Positions 31,231 through 43,467 of a stretch of DNA of 64,000 nt are shown here, piece after piece. The DNA is taken from assembly GCA_047967505.1 (NCBI GenBank), contig CM106538.1; one strand, written 5' to 3'. The DNA comes from Dipteris shenzhenensis. Lineage: Eukaryota; Polypodiophyta; Polypodiopsida; Gleicheniales. The position numbers and the translations under genes were made by a program. The notes beneath the pieces are model-generated. The model did no database searches, had not been told where the DNA came from, and saw only the letters and a program-made list of their open reading frames with translations. Within the stretch, counting starts at the first letter, position 1, and each line of letters starts with the position of its first letter.

Positions 31231-33301
31231 TATAGAAGAAGGCCTCTCCCCTTCATTCCACACATGAAAAATTCGTCACTTTTCTTCTCCCTCCTTTTGG
31301 TTGATGGAGCGGAACATCTCCAGCTCCTTGGGTGCAGCTAGCTTCTCCCCAGGCCATTCTCTCACCTCAGCAGCAGCATCCTCTCTCCTTCTCCTAGGCT
31401 GGAGCAGCCACAACCCCTTTCTCTCTCCTGCTGTAGTCTTTCTCTCTCTCCTATAAAATTTTCTCTCTCTACTGTTCTAGCCCATTCCCCTTGCAGAAAT
31501 CTGCCTTTCTGTGCACCTCTAGAACAGCAGCAGCTCCTCTCTTATATCCCCTCCCTTGGGATCAGCATTGGCACTCTCTCTCTATAACTATCACTCCATA
31601 AAGGCTTTCGCTCTCTAGCCTATAGGCTATTTTTTCTAAGTTGTTTTCATTCCAGCCTTATTTTCCACACTCTCCTGACCCAAGGTAGCTTTAGAGGCAT
31701 CAAGGACTTCATCTACAAAAGGGTCAAGTCATGAAGGGAGCATGTATTGTCAAGTTTATCTCATTTATAGCACTATTTCATGTTGTTTCTACTATCTTTC
31801 TAGAAACTAGTGCTTGCCGCTAATGTTGGATGTAAGTGGTAATTGTTGCAGGCTCCTTCCTTGTGGATTGGGCAAGCCAAGAGTTAAAACCTGAGCTTGG
31901 AGTCCTCCTTTTTGTTATCTACTTTGTACATATGCTCTTGAGTCTTGTATCTAGGTCCTAGGCTTTCACTGAGTTCATCAGTTTGGAAGGTGCATTACAC
32001 CTTGGTCTTGTATCTCCATTCTCAAGAATAAAGTGAGCCTGGATAAGGGAGGCCCCCCGTCTTGGCCCCTCAATCATATTGCAATTTCCAATGATGTCAC
32101 TTGTGTGTTTAAGCTGTATAAGTCTTAATTCCAGCTTAATTGCAATCTCTTAAGTTCAAGTATATGTGTTTGGCAACTCGCAATCATTTCATTCAAATGC
32201 CTCTACAGAATCCGTTGTCTAAATTAATAGAAAGGACCGAGTAGTTTACATTGGTATCAGAGCCTATAAAAGAAGGCCTCTCCCCTTCATTCCACACATG
32301 AAAAATTCGTCACTTTTCTTCTCCCTCCTTTTGGTTGATGCAGCAAAACCTCTCCAACTCCTTGGGTGCAGCCAGCTTCTCCCTAGGCCATTCTCTCACC
32401 TCAGCAACAGCATCCTCTCTCCTTCTCCTAGCTTGGAGCAGCCACAACCCCTTTCTCTCTCCTGCTGCAGTCTTTCTCTCACTACTATAAAATTTTCTCT
32501 CTCTACTGTTCCAGCCCATTCCCCTTGCAGAAATCTGCCTTTCTTTGCACCTCTAAAACAACAGCAGCTCCTCTCTTATATCCCCTCCCTTGGGATCAGC
32601 ATTGACACACTCTCTCTCTATAACTATCACTCTATAAATGCTTTCTCTCTCTAGCCTACAGGCTATTTTTTCTAAGCTGTTTTCATCCCAGTCCCATTTT
32701 CCACACTCTCCTCACCCAAGGTAGCTTCAGAGGCATCAAGGACTTCATCTACAAAAGGGTCAAGTCATGAAGGGAGCATGTATTGTCAAGTTTATCTCAT
32801 TTACATCACTATTTCATGTTGTTTCTACTATCTTTCTAGAAACTAGTGCTTGCCGCTAATGTTGGATGTAAGTGGTGATTGTTGCAGGCTTCTTCCTTGT
32901 GGATTGGGCAAGTCAAGAGTTGAAACCTGAGCTTGGAGTCCTCCTTTTTGTTGTCTACTTTGTACATATGCTCTTGAGTCTTATATCTAGGTCCTAGGCT
33001 TTCACTGAGTTCATCAGTTTGGAAGGTGCATTGCACCTTGGTCTTGTATCTCCATGTTCAAGAATAAAGTGAGCCTGGATAAGGGGGGGGCCCTGTCTTG
33101 TTGGCCCCTCAATCATATTGCAATTTCCAATGATGTCACTTTGTGTTTAAGCTTTGTGTTTAAGCTGTATAAGTCTTAATTCTAGCTTAATTGCAATCTC
33201 TTAAGTTCAAGTATATGTGTTTGGCAACTCGTAATCATTTCATTCAAACACCTCTGCAAAATCCATTGTCTGAATTGATAGAAAGCACTGAGTAGTTTAC
33301 A
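31231..33301 (+). repeat. two tandem U3-less C LTR units
   Basis: Unit 1 is 31231-32250 with PBS 32251-32264; unit 2 is 32265-33301. Each starts at TATAGAAGAAGG / TATAAAAGAAGG, directly after the PBS of the previous unit, and ends GTAGTTTACA. U3 is missing from both. The period is about 1035 bp. The units differ by scattered substitutions and a 12-bp duplication (GTGTTTAAGCTT, near 33140) in the last, so they are not a recent assembly-type repeat. Confidence 0.88.
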
Positions 33302-36300
33302 ACCAGCATCATCCTCAGCAACATCAGAATCAGCAAAGAGAAAATCATTCCAACCGAGGAAGATTTCAAGGACGAGGGAATGCATCCACCAACGTGTCAA
33401 ACATTCAATGCCACTACTGTCACAAGTTTGGATACTATGAAAGAGATTGCCGCAAGAAGCAGTACGACCAAGGCGGTCAATCCAGTAGTAATCAAGAGAA
33501 TTCCCGAGGTAGAGGAAATCATCATGGTGGACATTCTAGTCACAGTCATTTTGCAAATGAACATGGGAATATGTTTCTTGCAATTGAGGAATTGCATCAA
33601 ATTGATACAGTGTACTCAAACAGTGTACTCAAACACTGATTTCAATCCCAAAGAGGATTACAGGTATCAAGTCGACCAAGTGGAACATGATCCTTGGTAC
33701 ATCAACAGCAGTGCATCATCTCACATGACAAATCATTAGGAATGGTTCGTAGGAAATGAAGCCATTAGAAGGTCAAAAAAATGTCATCTACACAGCAGAC
33801 AATACACCGAATCCGGTTCAAGGGACATGTGTTATCCCTATGAAATTTCACTGGTACAAAAGGATTGGTGAAAGATGTGCTCTATGTTCTGAAGCTTAGC
33901 AAGAACCTTTTGTCCATAGGTCAAATGACGGAACACAATTACAAAGCCATCTTCGATGGTGATGAATGCACTATCAGAGATAAATCCAAAAGATGTCAGC
34001 TAGTAGCAAAAGGTGTCAAGGAAGGACACTTATACAGAATGCTAGGTACTGTACCAGATAAGCATGCCATGGTAGCTCAATCGCAATAGATGCCACTATC
34101 TGCAAAATGGCACAAGAGATATTGTCATGTCAATTTCAAGTACTTGTTAGATCTCAGGAATCAAAATATGGTAATTCGGATTCCAAAGCTATAGTTTCTT
34201 GGAAAAGTTTGCGAAGCATGCTACTTCGGCAAACAAAAGCAAACCAACTTTGTCAGAAGTACCTCTCGTGCATGAGGTATTCTTGATTTGATACATATAG
34301 ATGTATGGGGTTATGCCCAGACCCATAGCACCAATGGTTCACTTTACTACTTGACTTTCATCGACGACTACAGCAGATATTGTTGGGTCTACTTTTTGAA
34401 AGAGAAATCTGAAGTGTTTTCTAGATTTCAAGAATTTAAAGCCATGGTAGAAAACCAAACAGGCAGAAAGATCAAGGTCATGAGATCATACAGAGGAGGT
34501 GAATACATGTCTTCAGCATTCATGAACTTTTGCAGAAGTCACGGCATATGAAGACAATTCACATGTGCAGATACTCCTCAGTAGAATGCAAGAGCTGAAA
34601 GGAAGAATGGGACTTTAGTAGACAGTGCTAGAGCAATGCCTAGTGAAAAGCATCTTCCGAATTAGTATTGGGCAAAAGCAATAGCCATTGCAAACTATTT
34701 GCTTAATCGGCTTCCTACCAAACAGATACAAGGTATGACTCCTTATGAAGCATTCACTGGACACAAGCAACACATTGGGCATCTCCACATATTTGGTTGC
34801 ATAGCATATGCCCACATACATGATGATCATCACAGGAAATTGGATGCGAAGTCATGCAAATGCATCATGGTTGGCTATAGTGAAAAAAGCAAAGTATACA
34901 AATTGTATGATCCCATCAACCGCAAGGTCATTATCTCCAGAGATGTAATCTTTGATGAGGAATCAGAATGGAAAACTGCAGTAGCTTAGATGGTCTACTA
35001 GGGAAAGTAGACCTCTAGCCAGATTGACATATGCTCAGAAAGGCAAAGCAATTCAGGTGGAAACCACCAACTATGCTCTTATGACTACCATCATGGCTAC
35101 AGATGAGCCAGTGTACTTCGAAGATGCAGTAGACAAGCCAAAACGGAAAATTGCTATGAATGAAGAAATGGATGCTTTGTATAAGAGTAATACTTGGGAA
35201 TTATGTGACCTTCCGCTAGGAAAGAAGGCCATAGCAAACAAATGGGTATACAAAGTGAAGTACAATCCATATGGCAACATTCAAAGATACAAAGCCAGAC
35301 TAGTTGCAAAAGGATTTGCACATCAATATGGTTAGGACTATGATGAGACTTATGCTCCAATAGCAAAGATGGATTCCATATGGTTCTTGATATCACTAGC
35401 GACACCCAGCACATGGAATGTGTACCAACTCGATGTCAAGAATGCATTTCTCAATGGTTATCTAGACGAGGAAGTCTACATGCAACAACTAGGAGGTTAT
35501 GTTGAACCAGGAAAAGAGAATAATGTTTGCCATCTCAAGAAGAGTCTCTATGGCTTAAAGCAAGCACCCAGAAGTTGGTACAGCAGAATTGACAAGTATT
35601 TTGCTGATCTGGGATACATGAAATCCAATGCAGATCATACTCTCTACTACAAAGTTCAAGAGGAAGACATTACTATTGCACTTTTGTACGTAGATGATAT
35701 GATTGTGACAGGAAGCAAGGATAGCTTCATCAGAAAATTGAAACAAGATTTATCTACAGAGTTCGACATGAAAGATCTTGGACTTATGCACTATTGTCTT
35801 GGAATGGAGTTATGGAGAGATTCAGATAGCACATTCATGAGTCAGCTCAAGTATGTTGACAGTCTCCTGAAGAAGTTTCATATGGCAGATTGCAAGATTG
35901 TAGCCACTCCCATGGAATAGAGTTTGAAACTTACAAAAGATTCAGAAAAGCCTACAGTCAATGACAGATACTACAGGCAGCTCATCGAATCTCTTATACA
36001 TCTGACAATCACACGACCAGATATTTGTTATGCAGTAAGCTCACTAGCATAGTTTATGGCAAATCCAAAACAATCTCACTAGAATGCAGCCAAAAGAGTC
36101 TTGAGATACATCAAAGGTACAAGATAGTTTGGGATAGAATATAGAGGAAGTCATCCACGATTGCATGGATACTATGACAGTGACTATGCTGGAGATCATG
36201 AGACCAGGAGATCGACACAGGGATATGCATTTTTCCTTGGTCAAGGTGCTATATCATGGTTGTTAAACAAACAACCAACTGTTTCTTTGTCTTTGACTGA

Positions 36301-36581
36301 AGTAGAATATAGAGCACTCACTACAAGTGCATGTGAGGCTATATGGCTCAGAAGACTATTGTCAGAAACAGATTACTTTGATGAGTCAAAGCCAACAACA
36401 ATATACTGTGACAATCAATCGCCTCAAGCATTGGCCAAGAATCCAGTATATCACTCCAGCGTTACTTGGTGACATCACACTGCAGCATTGTGATAGCAAA
36501 GAAAATGTTGCAGACATCTTTACCAAACCACTCGATAAAGAGCTATTCAAGAAACACCGACTAGCTCTTGGTTTGATGTAG
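33302..36581 (+). pseudogene. element A gag 3' end and pol
   Basis: Resumes in the His/Gln region, then a knuckle CHYCHKFGYYERDC whose metal-binding His is Tyr. Protease has WYINSSASSHMT, where DSGA is expected. Integrase (34280-34990) has HIDVWGY, FIDDYSRYCWVYF and RSYRGGEYMS, so the second catalytic Asp of SDxGGE is Tyr. RT (35150-35920) has LDVKNAFLNG, YGLKQAPRSWY and an intact YVDDMIVTG; RNase H (36150-36581) has DSDYAGD and ends with NVADIFTKPLD. There are at least ten in-frame stops, mostly TAG or TGA one transition from CAG or CGA. A 13-bp duplication at 33608-33633 shifts the frame. Confidence 0.95.
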
Positions 36582-36688
36582 AGGAAGGACATTCCCATTA
36601 AAGAGGTGCGATGGAATGCAATGCTCAGCCCTTCTTCAATTCCCCAGAATCATCATCTTGAGGGAAGGCCTACTTCATGATGTTGATC

Positions 36689-36699
36689 TTGAGGGAAGG
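36689..36699 (+). other. element A polypurine tract
   Basis: TTGAGGGAAGG directly abuts the TG of the 3' LTR, the expected plus-strand primer. An earlier near-copy (CTTGAGGGAAGGCC) lies at about 36657-36669. Confidence 0.85.
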
Positions 36700-36958
36700 T
36701 GTTGAGAGTTCATGCTCAACATCATGTGATCATGTGTGCATAGCACCATCACGTGATCATATGTGCATTGCACTAACCTTATAGAGTGCTATAAAGGAAA
36801 GGGTTAGATCCCCTTACCCTAATCCTAAATGGGTTTGTATATATTCTATTTTTTCAACTAAATCTAGTGTACAGTTAGTCATTTTTGTGGTGTAATCTCT
36901 AGCTGTGCCCTCTCTCCTCATCTCCACTCTTCTCCTCTCCCCTCTTCATATTTTGTCA
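36700..36958 (+). repeat. element A 3' LTR
   Basis: 259 bp, TG...CA, followed by the TGCCA target duplication at 36959-36963. At the site where the 5' LTR has a CCCTAA array, this copy has only CCCTTACCCTAATCCTAAAT. Confidence 0.95.
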
Positions 36959-37187
36959 TGCCATTGTAGGTATAGTAATCATTGTCACTTATCTTTATCT
37001 CCCTCTTATTTTTGCACTCTTCATAGTCCAATATACATCTTAGCTTTCTATTTTGATGAAACAAACACCATAACAGGAGGATCCTTTCTCCTATGGATGG
37101 AGGACTCTCATAAGTGCAAAATATATGATGGGCAGATACTTTTCAGAGAGACAGCTTGAATTTGTGAGTACTTTCATTGCATACTAT

Positions 37188-38727
37188 TTAAAAAGTTTCA
37201 AATTTAATGCATGTCCCAGTGAGATAGATGTCATTGTTAGTAACATTGATTTCAATTATTGGGCCTGATGACCTCTCGTCTTGATCCATTGTTACAAGTT
37301 TTGTGCCTATCATCCTGCTGCGTTTATAGTAAAAAGAGAAAATAAAGTTTTGCAAGGCAATCATGTACTTAATGTTGATGGAGTTATGAGCAACCTCACA
37401 ATACACATTGTTGGCCATCATTCTATCCCAACCATTATCCAAAAATTTTGGAATTGGAACTTCATCATACCCTTTTGCTCTGAAAGTCAACATTGTCTTA
37501 CAAACTTTAACTGGATAATCCTGAAAAAGTTCTACAAAAACTGTAAGTGGCATGAAAACATTGATTTTAACTATCCTGGTAGCAATATTTGGTTTCAGGG
37601 AATGCTGTACTTCCAAAAATAGTTTGGCTCTATAGGATTCTGTGATGTTGCCATCAGAGACTGGCCAATCAACTGTATTCCATGCCAGTAGATCTTGCTT
37701 TTTTAATAAACCGTGTGAGTGAGCATTGTCCATCAATTGATAAAAGTGATCATAAAAAAATATACTTGATTCAGCCAGCATTGTTGATTTTCTACCCCTG
37801 TACTATAGCTCCCTAATAGCACCATGTAAAGCATCAAAGAATCCCAGTATGCACTCCATTGGTTGCCACTCTTTGTATGATGAGGGATATATATATGAAC
37901 TAAAACAAAGAGACTGTTTGTCATGGAAAGAAACATATATTTCATTTTCAAGTATTTCATTACACAAATACACTCACAATTGGATCCATGGTGTGGAAGA
38001 TAAGTAAGATGATCTCGTAATACAATTTCTCGATGCATGTAGACAAGTTGTATCCGAACCTCTCTGACGCAAATTGTGCCTTCCTTTTTTACTCTAAAAT
38101 CTTTCACTCTGCCCTTCCAAGAAGCCAAAAAAGTGTTAATTGCTTTCTCTGCTTGTTGGGTTGCATTAGAACCCAATCTCCTTTTGCCACTACTATCCTT
38201 TTCTAGCTACCATCCACATTCACAGTATTGGAAACTTCTACACATGAGATTAGTGAGGTAGGTCTTCATGGCGGCAAAGAGATACTTTGTACATCCACAT
38301 CTTTGCCAGGTAAAGTGATAGACCGTTTCCTAGTGGCACAACCAAAGTTTTTGGTTGCCATCTAAAATCCTCACTCTAATACCTGCGAAGTCAAAGAAAC
38401 ACACACTAAAATAGTAAGACACTAACAAAAATGAACGAAACCGAGAACAAGCGAATAAACGGTGAAAGGAGCTTATTGTCTTGAAATTTCAAGAGCATCA
38501 CAACAATAGTGTTGCAATGAGTAATGCTTATCGAAGAGAGAATGGAATGGCTTGTCATGGTGAAAGTAGAGGAATGTTTGTTGAAGAGAGAATAGTGCTA
38601 GAGAACAAGAAAAAGTGGAGGGTTGTTTTGGGTCACCACGCAGGAAGGTTTCAAAATGGAGCTTTGTTTCGATTTTGGGTCCACATCTCTTGATATGACA
38701 GGCGAACCGTAAAAGAATAAAAAACAA
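37188..38727 (-). pseudogene. unrecognised multi-exon gene, decayed
   Basis: Minus strand. A first piece (38473-38727) encodes a short His/Cys-containing peptide. After an intron-like stretch ending TTGACTTCGCAG (about 38382), the main frame begins near MATKNFGCATRKRSITLPGK and continues through two stops into 37733-38176 (with FLASWKGRVKDFRVKKEGTI, SNCECICVMKYL). A frame change near 37780 leads to 37188-37781 (with LLAWNTVDWPVSDGN, GYDEVPIPKFLDNGWDRMM). It looks like one protein of about 400 residues. I do not recognise a domain. It ends 224 bp from the element A target duplication. It could be a decayed plant gene or an accessory gene of a lost transposon. Confidence 0.45.
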
Positions 38728-39100
38728 CTCTTTTTATTAATGCCACACGCTTGTAACAACATAAAGTACTATTTTCTTTTTCATATTTTTGCCTTTTTTA
38801 TGAAATTTCTACATTACGTTGGCCTTCTCCTCATTGGTTGAGAGACATTTTTTTGAAATCCTAAAAGGCCCCAAAATGAGCTCCCTTTTTTCCTAATGGG
38901 TGTCAAAATTGAAGTGGTTTTCAGTGTTGACAGTCACCTCTTTAAGAAATCTCTCATTTTGCATTCAAATGTTGTTTTTCTTTCTTCTTTTTTGCATTGG
39001 GTAGGTAGATTAGGTAGTTTAGCATCCTCCCATCACAAAAAAACATGAATAGAAACTTCTAAATAATTAAGTTATCAAAAACCAATTGGCAAAACTGTGC
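38728..39100. other. AT-rich spacer, no gene
   Basis: Poly-T-rich sequence leading into the satellite. No motif or open frame of interest. Confidence 0.4.
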
Positions 39101-40250
39101 TTTCCTATCCCCACGGGTCGTCGCTATCTTGCTGGTCAAACTTGCATTCACCTGCTATCCCATCGATCAAGCTTGCATTGACCCATTGCCTTAGCACTAT
39201 CCTGTCCATCAAACTTGCATTGACCCGATAGCTTAGCCATATCCCCATGACCTGACACATGTCAGTACCTAACCTGCTGCCCTAATTAATTACTGTCAGT
39301 CAGCTATCCTGTCAGTCAAACATGTGTTGACCTGATGCCATAAGGCTATCTTGTAGGTCATTGCTTTAGCTCTATCCCATTGGCTATTGCTTTAACTCTA
39401 TCCTGCGGACTTGCTATCCCCACGGGTTGTCGCCATAGCGCTATCCTCGGAGACGTTACCATAGCTATATTCCACTAGTCAAATAAGAGTTGACTTTTTG
39501 CTTTAGCTCTATCCCGTTGGTCGTTTCTTTAACTCTATTCCACCAACTTGCTATCCCCATGGGTCATTGCCATAGCCCTATCCCCACGAGTCATCACCAT
39601 AGCTCTATCCCACTGGTCAAACAAGCATTGACTCGTTGCTTTAGCTCTATCCCATCGACCATTGCTTTAACTCTATCCCATCGACTTGCTATTCCCATGG
39701 GTTGTCACAATAGCCCTATCTCCATGAGTCATTGCCATAGCTCTATCCTATTGGCCAAACAAGCATTGACTTGTTGCTTTAGCTCTATCCCACTAGGTGT
39801 TGCTTTAACTTTATCTCGCCAACTTGCTATCCCCATGGGTCGTCACCATAGCCCTATCCCCATGAGTCGTCATCGCCATAGCTCTATCCCATTTGTCAAA
39901 CATGCATTGACTCATTGCTTTAGCTCCATCCCATCGGCCATTGCTTTATCCTATCGATTTGCTATCCCCATGGGTCATCGCCATAGCCCTATCCCCACGA
40001 GTCATCGCCATAGCTCTATCTCGTCGATCAAATAGGTGTTGACTTGTTGCTTTAGCTCTATCCCATTGGTCGTTGCCTTAGCTCTATCCCATCAGTCAAA
40101 TAGGCATTGACTCGTTGCTTTAACTGTATCCCGTCGCCGTGGCCTTAACTCTATCCTGCTGACTTGCTATCCCCACGCGTTGTCAGCATAGTTCTATCCC
40201 CATGGGTCGTCACCATAGCCCTATCCCCATGGCCATAGGGATAGCTTTGG
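39101..40250 (+). repeat. satellite with ~137-bp monomer
   Basis: The word TTGCTATCCCCATGGGT (with variants) recurs at 39411, 39548, 39686, 39824, 39959 and 40164: spacing 137, 138, 138, 135, then 205 bp. Each monomer is itself built from shorter words (CCATAGCTCTATCCC, GGTCAAACAAGCATTGACT, GTTGCTTTAGCTCTATCCC), so it arose from a smaller repeat of about 20-45 bp. The part before 39411 is a looser version of the same words. A long open frame over 39490-40035 is a by-product of the periodicity; it is not supported as a gene. Confidence 0.85.
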
Positions 40251-40556
40251 AAACACAAAAATCAAGAAAAAGCACATGAAAATTAGGACCTCGAGCACAC
40301 AAGGGACTACTGCCCCTCTTTGCGTCGAGGCCGACTCAACCTAGAATTAGGGCCTCAACTGTGCCAATGAACACATGAGCTTAAGATTAGGAAGAGTCCT
40401 ACAAGCTCATCTTGAGCCTAAAGATAGTGCCTCAAATACCATCTTGTCGAACTCCATACTTAGCTTGGCATCCTTAGGGTCAATAAGCTCAAAAGTCAGT
40501 TCTCACTCATTGCAAGAACCACCACCACATGAATTATCCAGCTCTCTGAAGAGTCC

Positions 40557-42720
40557 TTGAGTCAGGACAGAGACATGGGTGAATCCTCTAATGTTAGAGC
40601 CTTCGTGGCTCTGAACTCCATTCCCATTGATCTCCACTCCCCTACCCTATCTACAGTAGCAGCTACATTAAGGGAAATCTTTTCCAATATCATGGGAAGG
40701 TTTGGATTGATAGACCCAGTAAAGTGGCTAAACCCATTTGCTGGATAGGCTAGGGCAATGTCAGAGGCTCAAGACAATCCTATGGGGACGGATTTGGACC
40801 CACAATCTCACAAGGGCCCCAAATGCTAGAGCAAAGGGGGCAGAGAAGTAACCTTGAAGGTCCATAGTTAAGACCCTCCACCTCAAAATCCCCTATGATG
40901 CCTCCTTGGCAACAAAACATGGGAGATATTCCCTACCCAACAAGTGCCCCTTATAGGCCTATGCATGCAGGGAACATACAACTCCCTAGAGGACCTCTAG
41001 ACCAACTTGTTAAGCCCAACCCGACCCAAGTCACAATGCAAATCCTTAGTGGGCCTGGATCCTTGCATCTGAACCTCGTGCCATCTAATCCATGCAACCC
41101 TTCATCAGGACCACCAATGTACGGGACAGGGCCCACCATTCCACAACCTCCTCTTATATCACAAACAGTCCTTATGGATGAAGCTATGAGAATACTAGTG
41201 CAAGTGCTAGGAAGGGGGGCCATCGCTCCACCACCAGTGGTTCTAGGAAGGGATACCAAACCCTCAAGGAGAAAGCCTATCATAATCTCCAAGCTAAGCT
41301 AATTATCACCAAGTTTGTAGGAGAAGGAGACCCAGTCTCCCATGTTGAGAGGTTTGAACAAATCTATCCCCTTTGGTGATATTGGGGATCTAGATAAGGT
41401 CAATGCTTTTATCTTGAGTCTTGATGGCAAGGCTGGACAGTGGTTTAGAGCCTTAAACCCTGAGGAGAAAATAAATTGGGAAACATTGTGTAAATCCTTC
41501 ATTGTGAGGTTTGCCTCAAGTAGTCCCAAGTGGAGCCCGCTTAACCAAGTTTATGAGGTGAAGCAGAAGGACACCGAGTCCTTAAGAGACTACATCACTA
41601 GGTTTAAAGATCTTAACTCACGATGTGAACCCCATGAGAGGATGATTGACGTGCAGCTTCTACCATGCTTCCTCATAGGGCTACAAGATGCAAAGTTGCA
41701 TGATCATCTGTTTGCTATGAATCTCACATCATCTATGCAGTAAGATGGCAATATGCCTAGGGGATAACATGAGGGAGAAACCCCAAAAGGATATATCCTT
41801 AAGTCCCTCTAATATGTCTCAAATAGCATAGGATTCAACCTCAGAAGCAACTAAGGAAGCAAGCATGACGCCCAAGGTGCTCGACATGGAAAAGTTGGCC
41901 ACAGATCTATTAATCAAGTTGAGCCAACAATGGAAGATAGAAGCACCAAAAGATGCTCGTAGCAACCCCCATCTATTTCCACAAAGAGAGAACATATGGT
42001 GTGGGGTATGCACTGGAAATCATCCCACTAAGGAATTCCCTTATCTTTGGGGAAATCATGACACATCCCAATGTCATTGTCCTAGGGTGATTCCTGAACC
42101 TATTTATCAACAAAGGCCTCATCTACCATTGCCTGCACTGCTCAATCCATCCAATACAAGGAGCCACATCAGCCAATCAAGGGCAATTTAGGGCTCAAAA
42201 TATTCCATTACCCCCGCCAGTACTAGGACCTCAACCACAACCTCCACAAAATACTCCCCTGAATCAAGTTTTGGTGGAAGAGCTACCTAATGATTAGGGA
42301 GACCCCAAATCTACCTTCAATGGACCCCAAAATAGGGATAATGCAAACTGGTCCAACATTATAAGTCACTACATCATACAAGATGACCAATACATTCCGG
42401 TCTTCCAAACGGCGCCAATTTCTCAAACAATGGGAGATAGGAACGACTTGACCAAGGCACAACCCATTCAATGCCATATGTGTCAAGGGCCACACCTTGC
42501 CAATGAGTGTCCATATAAGGGGCAATCTAAGTAGCCAATCACATGTGCACCAATGTCTAATACACCACCACCATTGTGCACTGGGTGTGGTGTGGACCAT
42601 CTTTTTAAGGATTGCTCGATGAGAAGGCCATCTAAGTCCACAAGCCTTAACTTGGTAAGCATTGAGAGAGGCCAAGTGTCATCAATATCCTTAAATGTAA
42701 TGATGAGGTTTGCAAGCTAA
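40557..42720 (+). pseudogene. gypsy-type gag with three short-spaced zinc knuckles
   Basis: 41342-41743 encodes the retrotransposon Gag helix domain: FGDIGDLDKVNAFILSLDGK, GQWFRALNPEEKINWETLC, FIVRF and VYEVKQKDTESLRDYITRF, the normal order in plant Ty3/gypsy Gag (Retrotrans_gag). Upstream frames (40557-41302) are proline-rich. Three knuckle-like motifs follow: WCGVCTGNHPTKEF near 42000 (last Cys replaced by Phe), CHMCQGPHLANEC near 42472, and CTGCGVDHLFKDC near 42575. All have three residues between the second Cys and His; the canonical spacing is four. Stops and frame changes occur between the pieces, for example at 41741 and 42189. Confidence 0.85.
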
Positions 42721-43467
42721 ATCCCTTAATAAAGAGTTTTGCAAACAAGTCAGAAGGGATAAAGATAGCATGTCATAGCCTAGAGAGGAAGCTGAATCAG
42801 CACGAGTAAGCACCAAGGGTGCAACAAAGATTGGGAAGGGAAAAAATAAGGTCATCATCCAAGATGGGTCGGATGAAGATACAGCCTCCCTAGCAACATC
42901 ATCTTCCTATGGTGATTCTCTCTCAAACGGTACCAGCAACAACCACCCGGATGAGGCAAATGAGGCAACGATAAGGGCTTCAACCCATGGCCAAGCCACA
43001 ACACCTAAGGGTCATGGTGAATATCCCAACCCATGGGTGGGGAAATAAGGTCTCATCAAGGCTCATAAATTGGTACGAAAGGGCCACGAGGAATGTGAGT
43101 AGAGGCTCAAGGCAAGCAAGAGTGCTGATACAATTCATCCAAGACATGAGATAAACGTTCGAGCATCAAAATCCTTGGAAATACCTGAAAGGGTAGAAGA
43201 AGAAGGTATGTTTGCCCTTCAACAACAGGGGGATCCAACCTAATGCAACGGATGCTTGAAGAAGACCCCGCCTTGCAAAAACTAAAGGAGGATGACAACA
43301 TGTCCTTATATGGCTTAGAAGAGTCGAAATTAATAGGCACGAAATCTATCACTGGTCCCCAAGACATCATCATAGGATCAGCTTCATTCCTATCCACTGA
43401 GATCAAGGTACCCATCGCGACACTATTACAGGGTAATTCTACTCTATGGGGATACCTCTCGGATTGA

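Larger units (their letters stand above)
17052..33301. mobile_element. block C: mosaic of gypsy-type LTRs and pol fragments inside element A gag
   Basis: The block starts TGTAAACTAC and ends GTAGTTTACA, which are the same LTR end in opposite orientations, so its two ends are inverted. It contains at least five LTR copies of one family (four direct, one fully inverted, plus the inverted end piece), two short gypsy pol fragments, and the whole of element B. Each complete LTR 3' end is followed by TTGGTATCAGAGCC, an iMet primer-binding site. No clean target duplication is visible at the outer borders; both flanks contain CAGCATCA, but on the right it starts two bases in. This points to rearrangement after, or during, insertion. 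Confidence 0.8.
13273..36963 (+). mobile_element. Ty1/copia LTR retrotransposon A, nested-into
   Basis: The outer bases are a 5-bp direct repeat TGCCA at 13273-13277 and 36959-36963. Inside are two homologous LTRs beginning TGTTGAGAG and ending TTTTGTCA (13278-13546 and 36700-36958). A tRNA-iMet primer-binding site follows the left LTR and a purine tract precedes the right LTR. The coding order gag, protease, integrase, RT, RNase H is that of Ty1/copia. The natural element is interrupted between 17052 and 33301 by block C; without it A would be about 7.4 kb. All proteins are broken. Confidence 0.95.

Noticed and set aside
32298-32654. 118-residue Ser/Leu-rich frame recurring in several LTR copies
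   Set aside because: CT-rich LTR leader sequence; frames differ in length between copies and show no conservation of a protein.
39490-40035. 181-residue open frame
   Set aside because: It lies wholly in the 137-bp satellite and repeats the same peptide words; the open frame follows from the repeat composition.
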